From: Acidovorax sp. Leaf160
Lineage (GTDB): Bacteria; Pseudomonadota; Gammaproteobacteria; Burkholderiales; Burkholderiaceae_C
Direction: 5' to 3'
Length of the DNA stretch: 64,000 nucleotides
Assembly: GCF_001424265.1 (NCBI RefSeq)
Contig: NZ_LMOV01000007.1
Coordinates: 1 to 64,000, forward strand
Part shown: positions 54,121-63,063 of the stretch, one piece after another
Layout: each line of letters opens with the position of its first letter
How positions within the stretch are numbered: the stretch's first letter is position 1
Translations under genes and position numbers: made by a program
Notes under the pieces: generated by a model
Database searches by the model: none
What the model saw: only the letters and a program-made list of their open reading frames with translations
What the model was told of the DNA's origin: nothing

Positions 54121-56748
54121 ATGGCAGGCATCGCACGCACCACCGGGATCGCCGTCGGCGTCATCGGCGCGCTCCTGGCGGCGGGGGGCGTCTGGCTCGT
54201 CGCGCTGGGCGGCAGTTTCTATTACCTGATCGCCGGCGTCGTGCTGGTGGGCTGCGGCGTGCTGCTGGCCCGGCGCCGCGTCGAGGCCCTGTGGCTGTAT
54301 GCCGTGCTGCTGGCTGCGTCGGTGGTGTGGGCGCTGTGGGAAGTCGGCCTGGACTGGTGGCCGCTGGCCGCCCGGCTCGACGTTCTGGCCGTCATCGGCC
54401 TCTGGCTGCTGATGCCGTGGGTGCGCCGCGCGCTGGTGGTGCGCTCGCCGTCTGCGCCGCGAAGCCGCGTGCCCCAGGGCACGGACGGACCCATCGCCAC
54501 GCCCGTCACGGCACTGACGATCACGCTGGCGGCCACCGTCGCCATCGCCGTCGTCGCAATGTTCCGCCAGCCGCACGACATGGCGGGCCAGCTGACTGGA
54601 GCCGCCCAGGCGCCGGGCGCCGCACCTTCGGCCACGCCGCCGGGCGCAGCCGGGGCCGTCCCTGATGGCGAATGGCATGCCTACGGCCGCACCGGCTACG
54701 GCCAGCGCTTTTCTCCGCTGACGCAGATCACGCCCGCCAACGCCTCGCAGCTGAAGATGGCCTGGGAATACCGCACCGGCGACGTGCGCGGCAAGGACGG
54801 CGACCCGGAGGAGACGACCTACGAAGTCACGCCGCTGAAGATCGACAACCGGCTCTTCCTCTGCACCCCGCACCAGTCGGTGATCGCGCTGGACGCCACC
54901 ACCGGCCAACAGCTCTGGCGCTATGACCCGAAGATCGAGAACAAGCTGGCACTGCAGCATCTGACCTGCCGGGGGCTGTCCTACCAGCCACCGCAGAGCG
55001 GGGCTGCACCGGCAGCGACGGCCGCAACGGCTCCCGCATCTGCGCCCGCATCGGCGCCCGCCATCGCCGCCTCCAGTCCGGTGGCCGCCGTTTCCGCCGG
55101 CGCCGCGCGGGCCGAGCCTGCGTCGCACGCATCGCCCACCACCACCCAGCCCGAGGCACCCGCCACCCAGGCGGCCGACCAGCGCCAGCCGCCCATCGCG
55201 GCGCGCAGCGGGCCCACCGACCCGGCCTGCCGCGCCAAGCTGTTCATGCCCACGGCCGACGGCCGCGTCATCGCCCTGAACCCGGAAAGCGGCGCTGTCT
55301 GCACCAACTTCGGCGGCGGCACGGGACAGATCGACCTCTGGCAGCGCATGCCCAACCTGCGGCCGGGGGCGTACTACTCGACATCCCCGGTGGTGGTCAC
55401 GCAGCGCTATGTGATCGTCGGGGGCACGGTGCTGGACAACGCCTCGGTCAAGGAGCAGTCGGGCGTAATCCGCGCCTTCGACATCGACACCGGCGCGCTG
55501 GTGTGGAACTGGGACTCGGGCAACCCCGACGACACCGCGCCCTTGCCGCCCGGCCGTACCTACACGCCCAATTCGCCCAACAGCTGGTCGATCTCCAGCG
55601 TGGACGAGGCGCTCGGCATGGTCTATGTGCCCATGGGCAACCAGCCGCCCGACCAGTGGGGCGGCAACCGCAGCCCGGCGGTGGAGAAATACTCCTCTTC
55701 CGTGGTGGCGCTGGATGTGGCCACCGGCCGGGTGCGCTGGGTGTTCCAGACCGTGCACCACGACCTCTGGGACTACGACGTGCCGGCCCAGCCCACGCTG
55801 GTCGACCTGCAGGTGCGCGGCCAGACCGTGCCCGCGCTGGTGCAGCCCACCAAGCAGGGCGAGCTGTTCGTGCTCGACCGGCGCACCGGCACGCCCGTGC
55901 TGCCCGTGACCGAGCACCCCGCGCCACAGGGCGCAGCGGCCGGCGACCGCACCGCGCCCACGCAGCCCAAGTCGGCCCTGTCGTTCGACCCGCCTCCGCT
56001 GCGCGAGCGCAACATGTGGGGCGCCACCCTGTTCGACCAGCTGGCCTGCCGCATCGCCTTCCACCGACTGCGCTACGAAGGCCGGTTCACGCCGCCGTCC
56101 GAGCAGGGCAGCATCATCTATCCGGGCAACTTCGGCGTCTTCAACTGGGGCGGCATCGCGGTCGATCCGCAGCGGCAGATCGTCTTCACCACGCCGACCT
56201 ATCTGGCCTTCGTCTCCAAGCTCGTGCCGCGCAAGGACGACACCAGCCTGCTGGTGCAAAGCGGCGGCCCGCCCAAGGGCAGCCTGCCGGCGCTGAACGA
56301 GAACTTCGGCGCGCCCTTCGCGGCATCGATGAAGCCCTTCATGTCGCCCGTGGGCCTGCCGTGCCAGGCACCGCCCTGGGGCTACGTGGCAGGTGTCGAT
56401 CTGCGCACCGGCGAAGTCGCCTGGAAGCACCGCAACGGCACCGTGCGCGATTTGTCGCCGCTGCCGCTGCCCTTCCGCATGGGCGTGCCGGGCATCGGCG
56501 GGCCGATGGTCACCGCCGGCGGCGTGGCGTTCTATTCCGGCGCGCTCGACAACTACGTGCGGGCCTACGACGTGAACAGCGGCAACCGGCTGTGGGAAGA
56601 CCGCCTGCCGGCGGGCGGCCAGGCCACGCCGATGAGCTACACCGGCGCGGACGGCCGGCAGTACGTGGTGGTGGTGGCCGGCGGCCACGGCTCCACCGGC
56701 ACCAAGGCCGGCGACGCCGTGCGCGCGTATGCGGTGCCGGGGAACTGA
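54121..56748 (+). CDS. Membrane-bound PQQ-dependent dehydrogenase (glucose/quinate/shikimate type)
   Basis: An 875-residue quinoprotein. Five N-terminal membrane helices (residues about 8-147) anchor a periplasmic eight-bladed propeller that holds PQQ and passes electrons to ubiquinone. His251 (FLCTPHQSVIALD) matches the PQQ-site His of E. coli glucose dehydrogenase. Residues about 291-366 are an Ala/Pro/Thr-rich insert after LTCRGLSYQ, absent from E. coli. No PQQ synthesis gene is in the window. Substrate (glucose, quinate or shikimate) cannot be fixed. Confidence 0.92.
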   Translation: MAGIARTTGIAVGVIGALLAAGGVWLVALGGSFYYLIAGVVLVGCGVLLARRRVEALWLYAVLLAASVVWALWEVGLDWWPLAARLDVLAVIGLWLLMPWVRRALVVRSPSAPRSRVPQGTDGPIATPVTALTITLAATVAIAVVAMFRQPHDMAGQLTGAAQAPGAAPSATPPGAAGAVPDGEWHAYGRTGYGQRFSPLTQITPANASQLKMAWEYRTGDVRGKDGDPEETTYEVTPLKIDNRLFLCTPHQSVIALDATTGQQLWRYDPKIENKLALQHLTCRGLSYQPPQSGAAPAATAATAPASAPASAPAIAASSPVAAVSAGAARAEPASHASPTTTQPEAPATQAADQRQPPIAARSGPTDPACRAKLFMPTADGRVIALNPESGAVCTNFGGGTGQIDLWQRMPNLRPGAYYSTSPVVVTQRYVIVGGTVLDNASVKEQSGVIRAFDIDTGALVWNWDSGNPDDTAPLPPGRTYTPNSPNSWSISSVDEALGMVYVPMGNQPPDQWGGNRSPAVEKYSSSVVALDVATGRVRWVFQTVHHDLWDYDVPAQPTLVDLQVRGQTVPALVQPTKQGELFVLDRRTGTPVLPVTEHPAPQGAAAGDRTAPTQPKSALSFDPPPLRERNMWGATLFDQLACRIAFHRLRYEGRFTPPSEQGSIIYPGNFGVFNWGGIAVDPQRQIVFTTPTYLAFVSKLVPRKDDTSLLVQSGGPPKGSLPALNENFGAPFAASMKPFMSPVGLPCQAPPWGYVAGVDLRTGEVAWKHRNGTVRDLSPLPLPFRMGVPGIGGPMVTAGGVAFYSGALDNYVRAYDVNSGNRLWEDRLPAGGQATPMSYTGADGRQYVVVVAGGHGSTGTKAGDAVRAYAVPGN

Positions 56749-56854
56749 CCGCCGCAGGCGCTGACGGGCGCGGGGGTGGCTTTCAGGCCGGCGTGCGGGA
56801 TAGGATGCGGGCCTCTCCGCGTCCTCGCCGCCACCTTCCAGGACCCGTCTTCCC

Positions 56855-57310
56855 ATGACCACCGAAGCCCTGCTCGCCTACGCCCATTTTCTGGCCATCC
56901 TCGCCACGGCCACCTTCCTGGCCAGCCAGGCGGCGCTGTGCCGCAGCGAATGGCTGAACGCCGCCGCGGTGCAGCGGCTGGCGCGCATCGACCTGCTCTA
57001 TGGCGTGTCGGCGCTGCTGGTGCTGGCCACCGGGCTGGCGCGCACCTGGTGGGGGGTGAAGGGTTTTGGCTGGTACTGGTCGCAGCCGCTGCTGCATGCC
57101 AAGGTCACGCTCTTCGTCGTCATCGGCGGGCTGTCCCTCGTGCCCACGCTGCGCCTGCGCTGCTGGCTCCAGGCCGTGCGCGCCACCGGCACGCTGCCGG
57201 CGCCCGCCGAGGTGAAGGCCACCCGCCGTCTGGTGATGATCGAGGCCCACCTGCTGGCGCTGATTCCGCTGCTGGCGGTGTTCCTGGCGCGCGGCGTGGG
57301 AACGCGCTGA
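56855..57310 (+). CDS. DUF2214 membrane protein
   Basis: A 151-residue integral membrane protein with four helices (AHFLAILATATFLASQAAL, LLYGVSALLVLATGLA, VTLFVVIGGLSLVPTL, LLALIPLLAVFLARG). The family has no proven role. It is 106 bases after the dehydrogenase and could be cotranscribed with it. Confidence 0.88.
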   Translation: MTTEALLAYAHFLAILATATFLASQAALCRSEWLNAAAVQRLARIDLLYGVSALLVLATGLARTWWGVKGFGWYWSQPLLHAKVTLFVVIGGLSLVPTLRLRCWLQAVRATGTLPAPAEVKATRRLVMIEAHLLALIPLLAVFLARGVGTR

Positions 57311-57340
57311 GGTCCACCAGCCCTCTGCAAACAAAAGCAA

Positions 57341-57357
57341 ACCCCGCGCGCCGGGGT
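57341..57357 (-). terminator. Hairpin after psiF
   Basis: ACCCCG (57341-57346) pairs with CGGGGT (57352-57357), with an A-rich left flank that becomes a weak T-rich run on the minus strand. A weak psiF terminator. Confidence 0.45.
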
Positions 57358-57392
57358 GCGGCGGGCGGGGTGGTGCGGAGGGTCTGAAACGA

Positions 57393-57734
57393 TCAGGCTG
57401 CGGGCTGTGCGCTCAGGCAGCTCTTCATGAAGGCCTTGCGCTCATCGCCCTTGAGCGCCTTGGTCTTGGCGTCGGCGTTGCAGCTCTTCATCTTGTCCTG
57501 CTGCTTGGCCTGCTTGTTGGCCGAGAGGCAGTCCTTCATGAACGCCTTGCGCTCGTCGCCCTTGAGCGCCTTGGTCTTGGCGTCGGCGTTGCAGGTCGCC
57601 ATCTTGCTCTGCTGGGCCGTGGGCGCCTTGGCAGGCGCGGAGGCCGCCGCCGCAGGGGCGTCGGCAGCATGGGCAGCGACGCCCAGGGTCAGGGCGAGGG
57701 AGGCGGCAGTCACCAGGGAAAGCAGATTCTTCAT
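57393..57734 (-). CDS. psiF: PsiF-repeat protein
   Basis: A 113-residue exported protein: signal peptide 1-23, an Ala-rich linker, then two PsiF repeats of 37 residues (CNADAKTKALKGDERKAFM). Each repeat keeps two Cys. In E. coli psiF is phosphate-starvation induced. Function is unknown. The two repeats are almost identical in DNA as well (111-bp period), suggesting recent duplication. The start is the ATG at 57734. Confidence 0.9.
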   Translation of the reverse strand: MKNLLSLVTAASLALTLGVAAHAADAPAAAASAPAKAPTAQQSKMATCNADAKTKALKGDERKAFMKDCLSANKQAKQQDKMKSCNADAKTKALKGDERKAFMKSCLSAQPAA

Positions 57735-57862
57735 GTAATGCTCCTGCAATGGATGGGGGTGAAAAGCCTCGCCCGGTGCGTGCATCGCCAGCCGGAGCGG
57801 GGCCCAGCCAGCATAACGCCGCCGCCCGCCTGGCGGATGACCGCGCCCCGTAGAATCGGCCC

Positions 57863-59572
57863 ATGCTCTCCGTCAAACAGGAATTGCTCGCGGCCCTGGC
57901 CGGCGAGCTGGAAAAATTGTCGCCCGGCGCCGCCGGGCGCGCTGCTTTTGAATCGCCCAAGGTGGCCGCGCATGGCGATTTCGCCTGCACCGCCGCCATG
58001 CAGCTGGCCAAGCCGCTCAAGCTCAACCCCCGCGCGCTGGGCGAGCAGCTCAAGACCGCGCTGGAGGCCACGCCGGCCTTCACGCGCTGGGTCGATGCCA
58101 TCGAGATCGCCGGCCCGGGCTTTCTGAACATCCGCCTCAAGCCCGCCGCCAAGCAGGAAGTGGTGCGCGAGGTGCTGGCCGCGGGCGACGCCTTCGGCCA
58201 GCAGCCATCGAACGGCCAGCGCATGCTGGTCGAGTTCGTGTCCGCCAACCCCACCGGCCCGCTGCACGTGGGCCACGGCCGCCAGGCGGCGCTGGGCGAC
58301 GCGATCTGCAACATCTTCGCCAGCCAGGGCTGGAGCGTGCATCGCGAGTTCTACTACAACGACGCGGGCGTGCAGATCGACACCCTGACCAAGAGCACGC
58401 AGCTGCGCGCCAAGGGCTTCAAGCCGGGCGACGACTGCTGGCCCACCGACCCAGAGAACCCGGCCTCCAAGGCGTTCTACAACGGCGACTACATCCAGGA
58501 CATCGCGAACGACTTCCTGGCAAAGAAGACGGTGAAGGCGGACGACCGCGAGTTCACCGCCAACGGCGACGTCGATGATTACGACAACATCCGCCAGTTC
58601 GCCGTGGCCTACCTGCGCAACGAGCAGGACAAGGACCTGCAGGCCTTCAACCTGCATTTCGACGAGTACTACCTGGAGTCGAGCCTCTACACCTCGGGCC
58701 GTGTCGACGCCACGGTGAAGCGCCTGATCGACAAGGGCCACACCTACGAGCAGGACGGCGCGCTGTGGCTGAAGACCACCGACTACGGTGACGACAAGGA
58801 CCGCGTGATGCGCAAGAAGGACGGCACGTACACGTACTTCGTGCCCGACGTGGCCTACCACATCGCCAAGTGGGAGCGCGGCTTCACCAAGGTCGTGAAC
58901 ATCCAGGGCACCGACCATCACGGCACCATCGCCCGCGTGCGCGCCGGCCTGCAGGCGGCCGATGCCGGCATCCCGCAGGGCTACCCCGACTACGTGCTGC
59001 ACACCATGGTGCGCGTGGTCAAGGGCGGCGAGGAGGTCAAGATCAGCAAGCGTGCGGGCAGCTACGTCACGCTGCGCGACCTGATCGAATGGACCAGCAA
59101 GGACGCGGTGCGCTTCTTCCTCTTGAGCCGCAAGCCCGATACCGAATACACCTTCGACATCGACCTGGCCGTGGCGCAGAACAACGACAACCCGGTCTAT
59201 TACGTGCAGTACGCCCATGCGCGCATCCAGTCGGTGCTGCGGGCCTGGCAAGAGGCCGGCGGCGGCGACGTCGCCTCGCTCAAGGACGTGGATCTGTCGG
59301 CGCTGGAAGGCCCGCAGGCCCAGGCGCTGATGCTGCAGCTGGCCAAGTACCCCGAGATGCTCACGGCCGCTGCCGAGGGCGAGGCCCCGCACGACGTGAC
59401 CTTCTACCTGCGCGACCTGGCCGCCAGCTACCACAGCTACTACGACGCCGAGCGCATCCTGGTGGAGGACGAGGCCGTCAAGCAGGCGCGGCTTGCGCTG
59501 GTCGCCGCGACCGCACAGGTGCTGCACAATGGGTTGAAGGTGCTGGGCGTGAGCGCGCCCGCCAGAATGTGA
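57863..59572 (+). CDS. argS: Arginyl-tRNA synthetase
   Basis: A 569-residue class I synthetase charging tRNA-Arg. The HIGH motif is HVGH ([17 protein letters not shown]); the KMSKS-type loop is [12 protein letters not shown]. The C-terminal anticodon-binding part is complete (...LGVSAPARM). The ATG has no Shine-Dalgarno, but TAGAAT (57851-57856) ends six bases before it, as expected for a leaderless transcript. It leads argS-SPOR-dsbA. Confidence 0.96.
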   Translation: MLSVKQELLAALAGELEKLSPGAAGRAAFESPKVAAHGDFACTAAMQLAKPLKLNPRALGEQLKTALEATPAFTRWVDAIEIAGPGFLNIRLKPAAKQEVVREVLAAGDAFGQQPSNGQRMLVEFVSANPTGPLHVGHGRQAALGDAICNIFASQGWSVHREFYYNDAGVQIDTLTKSTQLRAKGFKPGDDCWPTDPENPASKAFYNGDYIQDIANDFLAKKTVKADDREFTANGDVDDYDNIRQFAVAYLRNEQDKDLQAFNLHFDEYYLESSLYTSGRVDATVKRLIDKGHTYEQDGALWLKTTDYGDDKDRVMRKKDGTYTYFVPDVAYHIAKWERGFTKVVNIQGTDHHGTIARVRAGLQAADAGIPQGYPDYVLHTMVRVVKGGEEVKISKRAGSYVTLRDLIEWTSKDAVRFFLLSRKPDTEYTFDIDLAVAQNNDNPVYYVQYAHARIQSVLRAWQEAGGGDVASLKDVDLSALEGPQAQALMLQLAKYPEMLTAAAEGEAPHDVTFYLRDLAASYHSYYDAERILVEDEAVKQARLALVAATAQVLHNGLKVLGVSAPARM

Positions 59573-59579
59573 AACAACC

Positions 59580-60284
59580 ATGGCTAGCCAAATGAAGAAA
59601 CAGCAGCGCGGAGGCACGGCCGTCGGGCTCATCGTCGGGATGATCGTCGGGCTGGGCGCCGCGCTGGGCGTGGCCGTGTACGTCACCAAGGTGCCGGTGC
59701 CCTTCCTGAACAAGGGCAGTTCGCGTAATTCCGACCAGGACGAGGCCCAGCGCAACAAGAACTGGGACCCCAATTCCCCCTTGTACGGCAAGAACCCGGC
59801 CCGGCCGGCAGCGTCCGCCGCGCCCAGCGCCGCGGGCACCGACCCTGCGGCGGCCACGCCCGCCACCGGCACCGTCACCGCACCGCCGGTGACCGCTGCC
59901 GCCACGGCGCCCACGCCGCGCGGCGCCGCCAGCAAGCCGGCCGCAGCCAAGCCCGCCACCAGTGCCGACCCCCTGGGCGACCTGGCCAAGGCACGTTCGG
60001 CGGCCAGCCCCGCCGCCGTGGCCACGCCGTCCACCGGCGGCGCCGACCCGTTCGACTACTTCGTGCAGGCCGGCGCTTTCCGCACGCAGGGCGATGCCGA
60101 CGCCCAGCGCGCCAAGATGGCCATGCTGGGCTGGGAGGCCCGCGTCAGCGAGCGCGAACAGAACGGCCGCACCGTGTACCGCGTGCGCGTGGGCCCGTTC
60201 GCCAAGCGCGACGATGCCGAGTCGCTGAAAGACAAGCTCGACGGCGCGGGTGTGGAGTCCGCCCTGGTGCGGGTGCAGCGCTGA
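59580..60284 (+). CDS. SPOR-domain protein
   Basis: A 234-residue, single-pass membrane protein. A membrane helix (about 14-36) is followed by a Pro/Ala/Thr-rich linker (70-150) and a C-terminal SPOR domain (about 155-234; FDYFVQAGAFRTQGDADAQ, YRVRVGPFAKRDDAESLKDKLD). SPOR domains bind denuded peptidoglycan at the division site, so a cell-division role is likely. It is seven bases after argS. Confidence 0.93.
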   Translation: MASQMKKQQRGGTAVGLIVGMIVGLGAALGVAVYVTKVPVPFLNKGSSRNSDQDEAQRNKNWDPNSPLYGKNPARPAASAAPSAAGTDPAAATPATGTVTAPPVTAAATAPTPRGAASKPAAAKPATSADPLGDLAKARSAASPAAVATPSTGGADPFDYFVQAGAFRTQGDADAQRAKMAMLGWEARVSEREQNGRTVYRVRVGPFAKRDDAESLKDKLDGAGVESALVRVQR

Positions 60285-60389
60285 CGGCAAAAAAGTGTGC
60301 GCGGGCGCACAGCTGGCGGCACCTGCCGACGAAACTTTGCGGCCCCGGGCCGCTCACAACCTTCTGATCGACCAAGGAGTGAAATCTTC

Positions 60390-61046
60390 ATGAAACGCCG
60401 CGAGTTTTCCCTGTCCGCCGCCACGGCCCTGGCCGCTTCCGCCGCCACGCTCCCGCTGGCCACGCCCGCCTTCGCGCAGGCCCGCCAGTTCAAGGAAGGC
60501 AAGGACTACACCAAGCTCGCCAAGCCCGCACCCGTCGATGCACCCGCCGGCAAGGTCGAGGTGATCGAGTTCTTCTGGTACAGCTGCCCGCACTGCAATG
60601 CGTTCGAGCCGGCGCTGGAAGCCTGGATCAAATCCGCGCCCAAGGACCTGCAGATCCGCCGCATGCCGGTGGCCTTCAACGCCAGCTTCGTGCCGCAGCA
60701 GAAGCTGTACTTCGCGCTCGAGAACATGGGCAAGCTGCCCGAAGTCCACGCCAAGGTGTTCCGCGCCGTGCATGTCGAGCGCCTGCCGCTCAACAAGGAC
60801 GAGCTGATCTTCGAATGGATCGGCAAGCAGGGCGTGGACGTCGCCAAGTTCAAGGAAACCTACAACTCCTTCGGCGTCGCCAGCCAGGTGCGCAAGGCAT
60901 CGCAGCTGCAGGAAGCCTACGGCGTGGAGGGCGTTCCCTCCATGGGCGTGGCCGGCCGCTACTACACCGACGGCACCATGGCCGGCAACATGCAGAGCGT
61001 GCTGCAGGTGGTGGACTACCTGGCAGGCGTGGCCCGCAAGGGCTGA
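60390..61046 (+). CDS. dsbA: Thiol:disulfide interchange protein DsbA
   Basis: A 218-residue periplasmic disulfide-forming protein. The active site is CPHC (Cys66, Cys69; FFWYSCPHCNAFEP), with cis-Pro in EGVPSMGV. The signal peptide (1-30) starts MKRREFSLSA, which has a twin-arginine-like RREFSL; Sec export is the usual route for DsbA. The start is the ATG behind AAGGAG. It ends the argS operon, before a terminator. Confidence 0.94.
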   Translation: MKRREFSLSAATALAASAATLPLATPAFAQARQFKEGKDYTKLAKPAPVDAPAGKVEVIEFFWYSCPHCNAFEPALEAWIKSAPKDLQIRRMPVAFNASFVPQQKLYFALENMGKLPEVHAKVFRAVHVERLPLNKDELIFEWIGKQGVDVAKFKETYNSFGVASQVRKASQLQEAYGVEGVPSMGVAGRYYTDGTMAGNMQSVLQVVDYLAGVARKG

Positions 61047-61123
61047 GGCCGTGCGGGGCGGGGGGCGGGCCTCGGGGCGCGCGCTTCCGGTACCGCTTTC
61101 TCCCTGGTCACCCAGGCATCCGG

Positions 61124-61145
61124 CGCGCCCTCGGGCGCGTTTTTT
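61124..61145 (+). terminator. Rho-independent terminator after dsbA
   Basis: CGCGCC (61124-61129) and GGCGCG (61134-61139) pair around CTCG and run into six Ts (61140-61145). Confidence 0.9.
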
Positions 61146-61194
61146 CATGGGCATTCGCCGGCGGTGGGGGGCTCGCCGCCACCCGTCAGAGCGC

Positions 61195-61210
61195 TGCTAA
61201 AAAAGTAGCA
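61195..61210. repeat. Dispersed GCTA/TAGC repeat, copy F (weak)
   Basis: TGCTA, six bases, TAGCA. A short and degenerate relative of copies A-E, in the 273-base gap before lptA. Confidence 0.3.
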
Positions 61211-61393
61211 TGAGAGGCTGGTTGGATAAGCGCCCAGGGTCGTTTCGATGGTCCATTCTGGTGGGATCGCCGGGCGCATCCTGTCGGGCGTGATGGCCAG
61301 ATGCCGCGCGCCCTGTCCACGGCGCGTGCATGATGCGGGTCGGCCGATGGGCCCTTCCTGCTGCCGCCAGCGCTGCCCCCCGCTGACGGTCGG

Positions 61394-61399
61394 TACAAT
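61394..61399 (+). promoter_or_regulatory. Putative -10 element of lptA
   Basis: TACAAT, 20 bases before the lptA ATG, with no clear -35 found. It would start the lptA-lptB-rpoN transcript. Confidence 0.4.
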
Positions 61400-61419
61400 G
61401 TCTGCAAGATTCGTGCCCT

Positions 61420-62076
61420 ATGAGAAACAGACTCCTCCCGCTGATTTTGCTCTCCGCGCTGGCCCTGGCCTCGTGGGGCGCCCGCGCCGAAAAGGCCGAC
61501 CGCAACAAACCGATGAACATCGAGGCCGACGCACTGCGCCACGATGAACTGCAGCAGACCAGCGTCTTCACCGGCCGCGTGGTGCTGACCAAGGGCACCA
61601 TGGTGCTGCGCGGCGCCCGGCTCGACGTGCGGCAAGACCCCAATGGCTTCCAGTACGGCGTGGTGACCGCCGAGCCCGGCAAGCGCGCCTTCTTCCGCCA
61701 GAAGCGCGACACGGTGGCCGGTGCGCCCGACGAATTCGTCGAAGGCGAGGCCCAGACCATCGAATACGACGGCCGTGCCGAAACCGTGAAGCTCATCGGC
61801 CGGGCCGAGCTGCGCCGCTACCGCGAAGCCACGCTGACCGACGAAATGGCCGGCGCCGTGATCTTCTACAACAGCGTGAGCGACGTGCTGACCGTGGACG
61901 GCCAGCGCACCGCGCCGAACGGCACGGCGTCGGGCACGCCGGGCGGCCGCGTGCGCGCCGTGCTGGCGCCCAAGGAGCCGGCGGCCGGTGCCGCACGGCC
62001 CGCCGCCCCGGCGACCGGCCCCGCGCCCGCCCTGCGGCCCAGCACCGACCTGAGCAACGGCGGCGCCAGCAAGTGA
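61420..62076 (+). CDS. lptA: LPS-assembly protein LptA
   Basis: A 218-residue periplasmic protein of the OstA/LptA fold that bridges LPS from the inner to the outer membrane. A signal peptide (1-23) precedes [20 protein letters not shown], the usual start. [21 protein letters not shown] and [20 protein letters not shown] are family segments. The last 45 residues are a Pro/Ala-rich tail not in the E. coli protein. Its stop overlaps the lptB start (GTGA). Confidence 0.95.
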   Translation: MRNRLLPLILLSALALASWGARAEKADRNKPMNIEADALRHDELQQTSVFTGRVVLTKGTMVLRGARLDVRQDPNGFQYGVVTAEPGKRAFFRQKRDTVAGAPDEFVEGEAQTIEYDGRAETVKLIGRAELRRYREATLTDEMAGAVIFYNSVSDVLTVDGQRTAPNGTASGTPGGRVRAVLAPKEPAAGAARPAAPATGPAPALRPSTDLSNGGASK

Positions 62077-62891
62077 GCGAGCCCCTCCACACCCCCACTG
62101 CCGCCGCCCCCGCCTCCGCGTCCGCTTCCACGGCGGCACCTTCGGGCGAGGGCAGCCGGCTGCAGGCCCTGCACCTGCAGAAGTCCTACGGCAGCCGCAA
62201 GGTCGTCAAGGACGTGTCGCTGACGGTGCAAAAGGGCGAAGTCGTCGGCCTGCTGGGGCCCAACGGTGCCGGCAAGACCACCTCGTTCTACATGATCGTC
62301 GGGCTGGTGCGCAGCGACGGCGGCGACATCCTGATCGATGGCCAGTCGGTGGCCAACATGCCCATCCACCGCCGATCGCGGCTGGGGCTGTCGTACCTGC
62401 CGCAGGAAGCGTCCATCTTCCGCAAGCTGAACGTCGAAGAAAACGTGCGCGCCGTGCTGGAGCTGCAAAAGGGCGACGACGGCAAGCCGCTGCCCCGCGC
62501 CGAGATCGAAGACCGCCTGACGGCCCTGCTGCAGGAACTGCGCGTGGAGCACCTGCGGGCCTCCCCCGCGCTGGCGCTTTCCGGAGGCGAGCGCCGCCGC
62601 GTGGAGATCGCCCGGGCGCTCGCCACGCAGCCGCGGTTCATCCTGCTCGACGAGCCTTTCGCCGGCATCGATCCCATCGCCGTGATCGAGATCCAGCGCA
62701 TCATCGGCTTTCTGAAAGAGCGCGGCATCGGCGTGCTCATCACCGACCACAACGTGCGCGAGACGCTGGGTATCTGCGACCACGCCTTCATCATCAGCGA
62801 CGGCAACGTGCTGGCGCAGGGAACGCCTTCCGACATCGTGGACAACGCCGAAGTACGCCGGGTGTACCTGGGCGAGCACTTCAGGATGTGA
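62073..62891 (+). CDS. lptB: LPS export ABC ATPase LptB
   Basis: A 272-residue ATPase. Walker A is GPNGAGKTT, the signature [15 protein letters not shown] and Walker [13 protein letters not shown]. It works with the LptFG membrane pair and LptC to extract LPS. The GTG start at 62073 overlaps the lptA stop. The first 25 residues (Pro/Ala-rich) are extra compared with E. coli; the core begins near [11 protein letters not shown]. Confidence 0.96.
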   Translation: MSEPLHTPTAAAPASASASTAAPSGEGSRLQALHLQKSYGSRKVVKDVSLTVQKGEVVGLLGPNGAGKTTSFYMIVGLVRSDGGDILIDGQSVANMPIHRRSRLGLSYLPQEASIFRKLNVEENVRAVLELQKGDDGKPLPRAEIEDRLTALLQELRVEHLRASPALALSGGERRRVEIARALATQPRFILLDEPFAGIDPIAVIEIQRIIGFLKERGIGVLITDHNVRETLGICDHAFIISDGNVLAQGTPSDIVDNAEVRRVYLGEHFRM

Positions 62892-62894
62892 GCA

Positions 62895-63062
62895 TGGCCC
62901 CCACGCTCCCCGATTCTCGTGGTCCGCTGCCCCCCAAGGGGGCCCTTGCACCTTGGGGCGGCCCGGTGGTGCTGGGAGTGGCCCCCACGCTCCCCGCTGC
63001 GCGTGGTTCGCTGCCCCCCAAGGGGGCCCTTGCACCTTGGGGCGGCCCGGCGGTGCGTGTTT
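62895..63062. repeat. 84-bp tandem repeat between lptB and rpoN
   Basis: Two units, 62895-62978 and 62979-63062, begin TGGCCCCCACGCTCCCCG and share the core CCCCCCAAGGGGGCCCTTG. They are nearly identical, with differences mainly at bases 18-34. The second ends at the rpoN start. The units are rich in self-complementary GC tracts. Confidence 0.85.
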
Positions 63063-63063
63063 G

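Noticed and set aside
60390-60480. Tat export signal on DsbA
   Set aside because: RREFSL is Tat-like, but DsbA family members normally use Sec/SRP; the motif alone is not enough.
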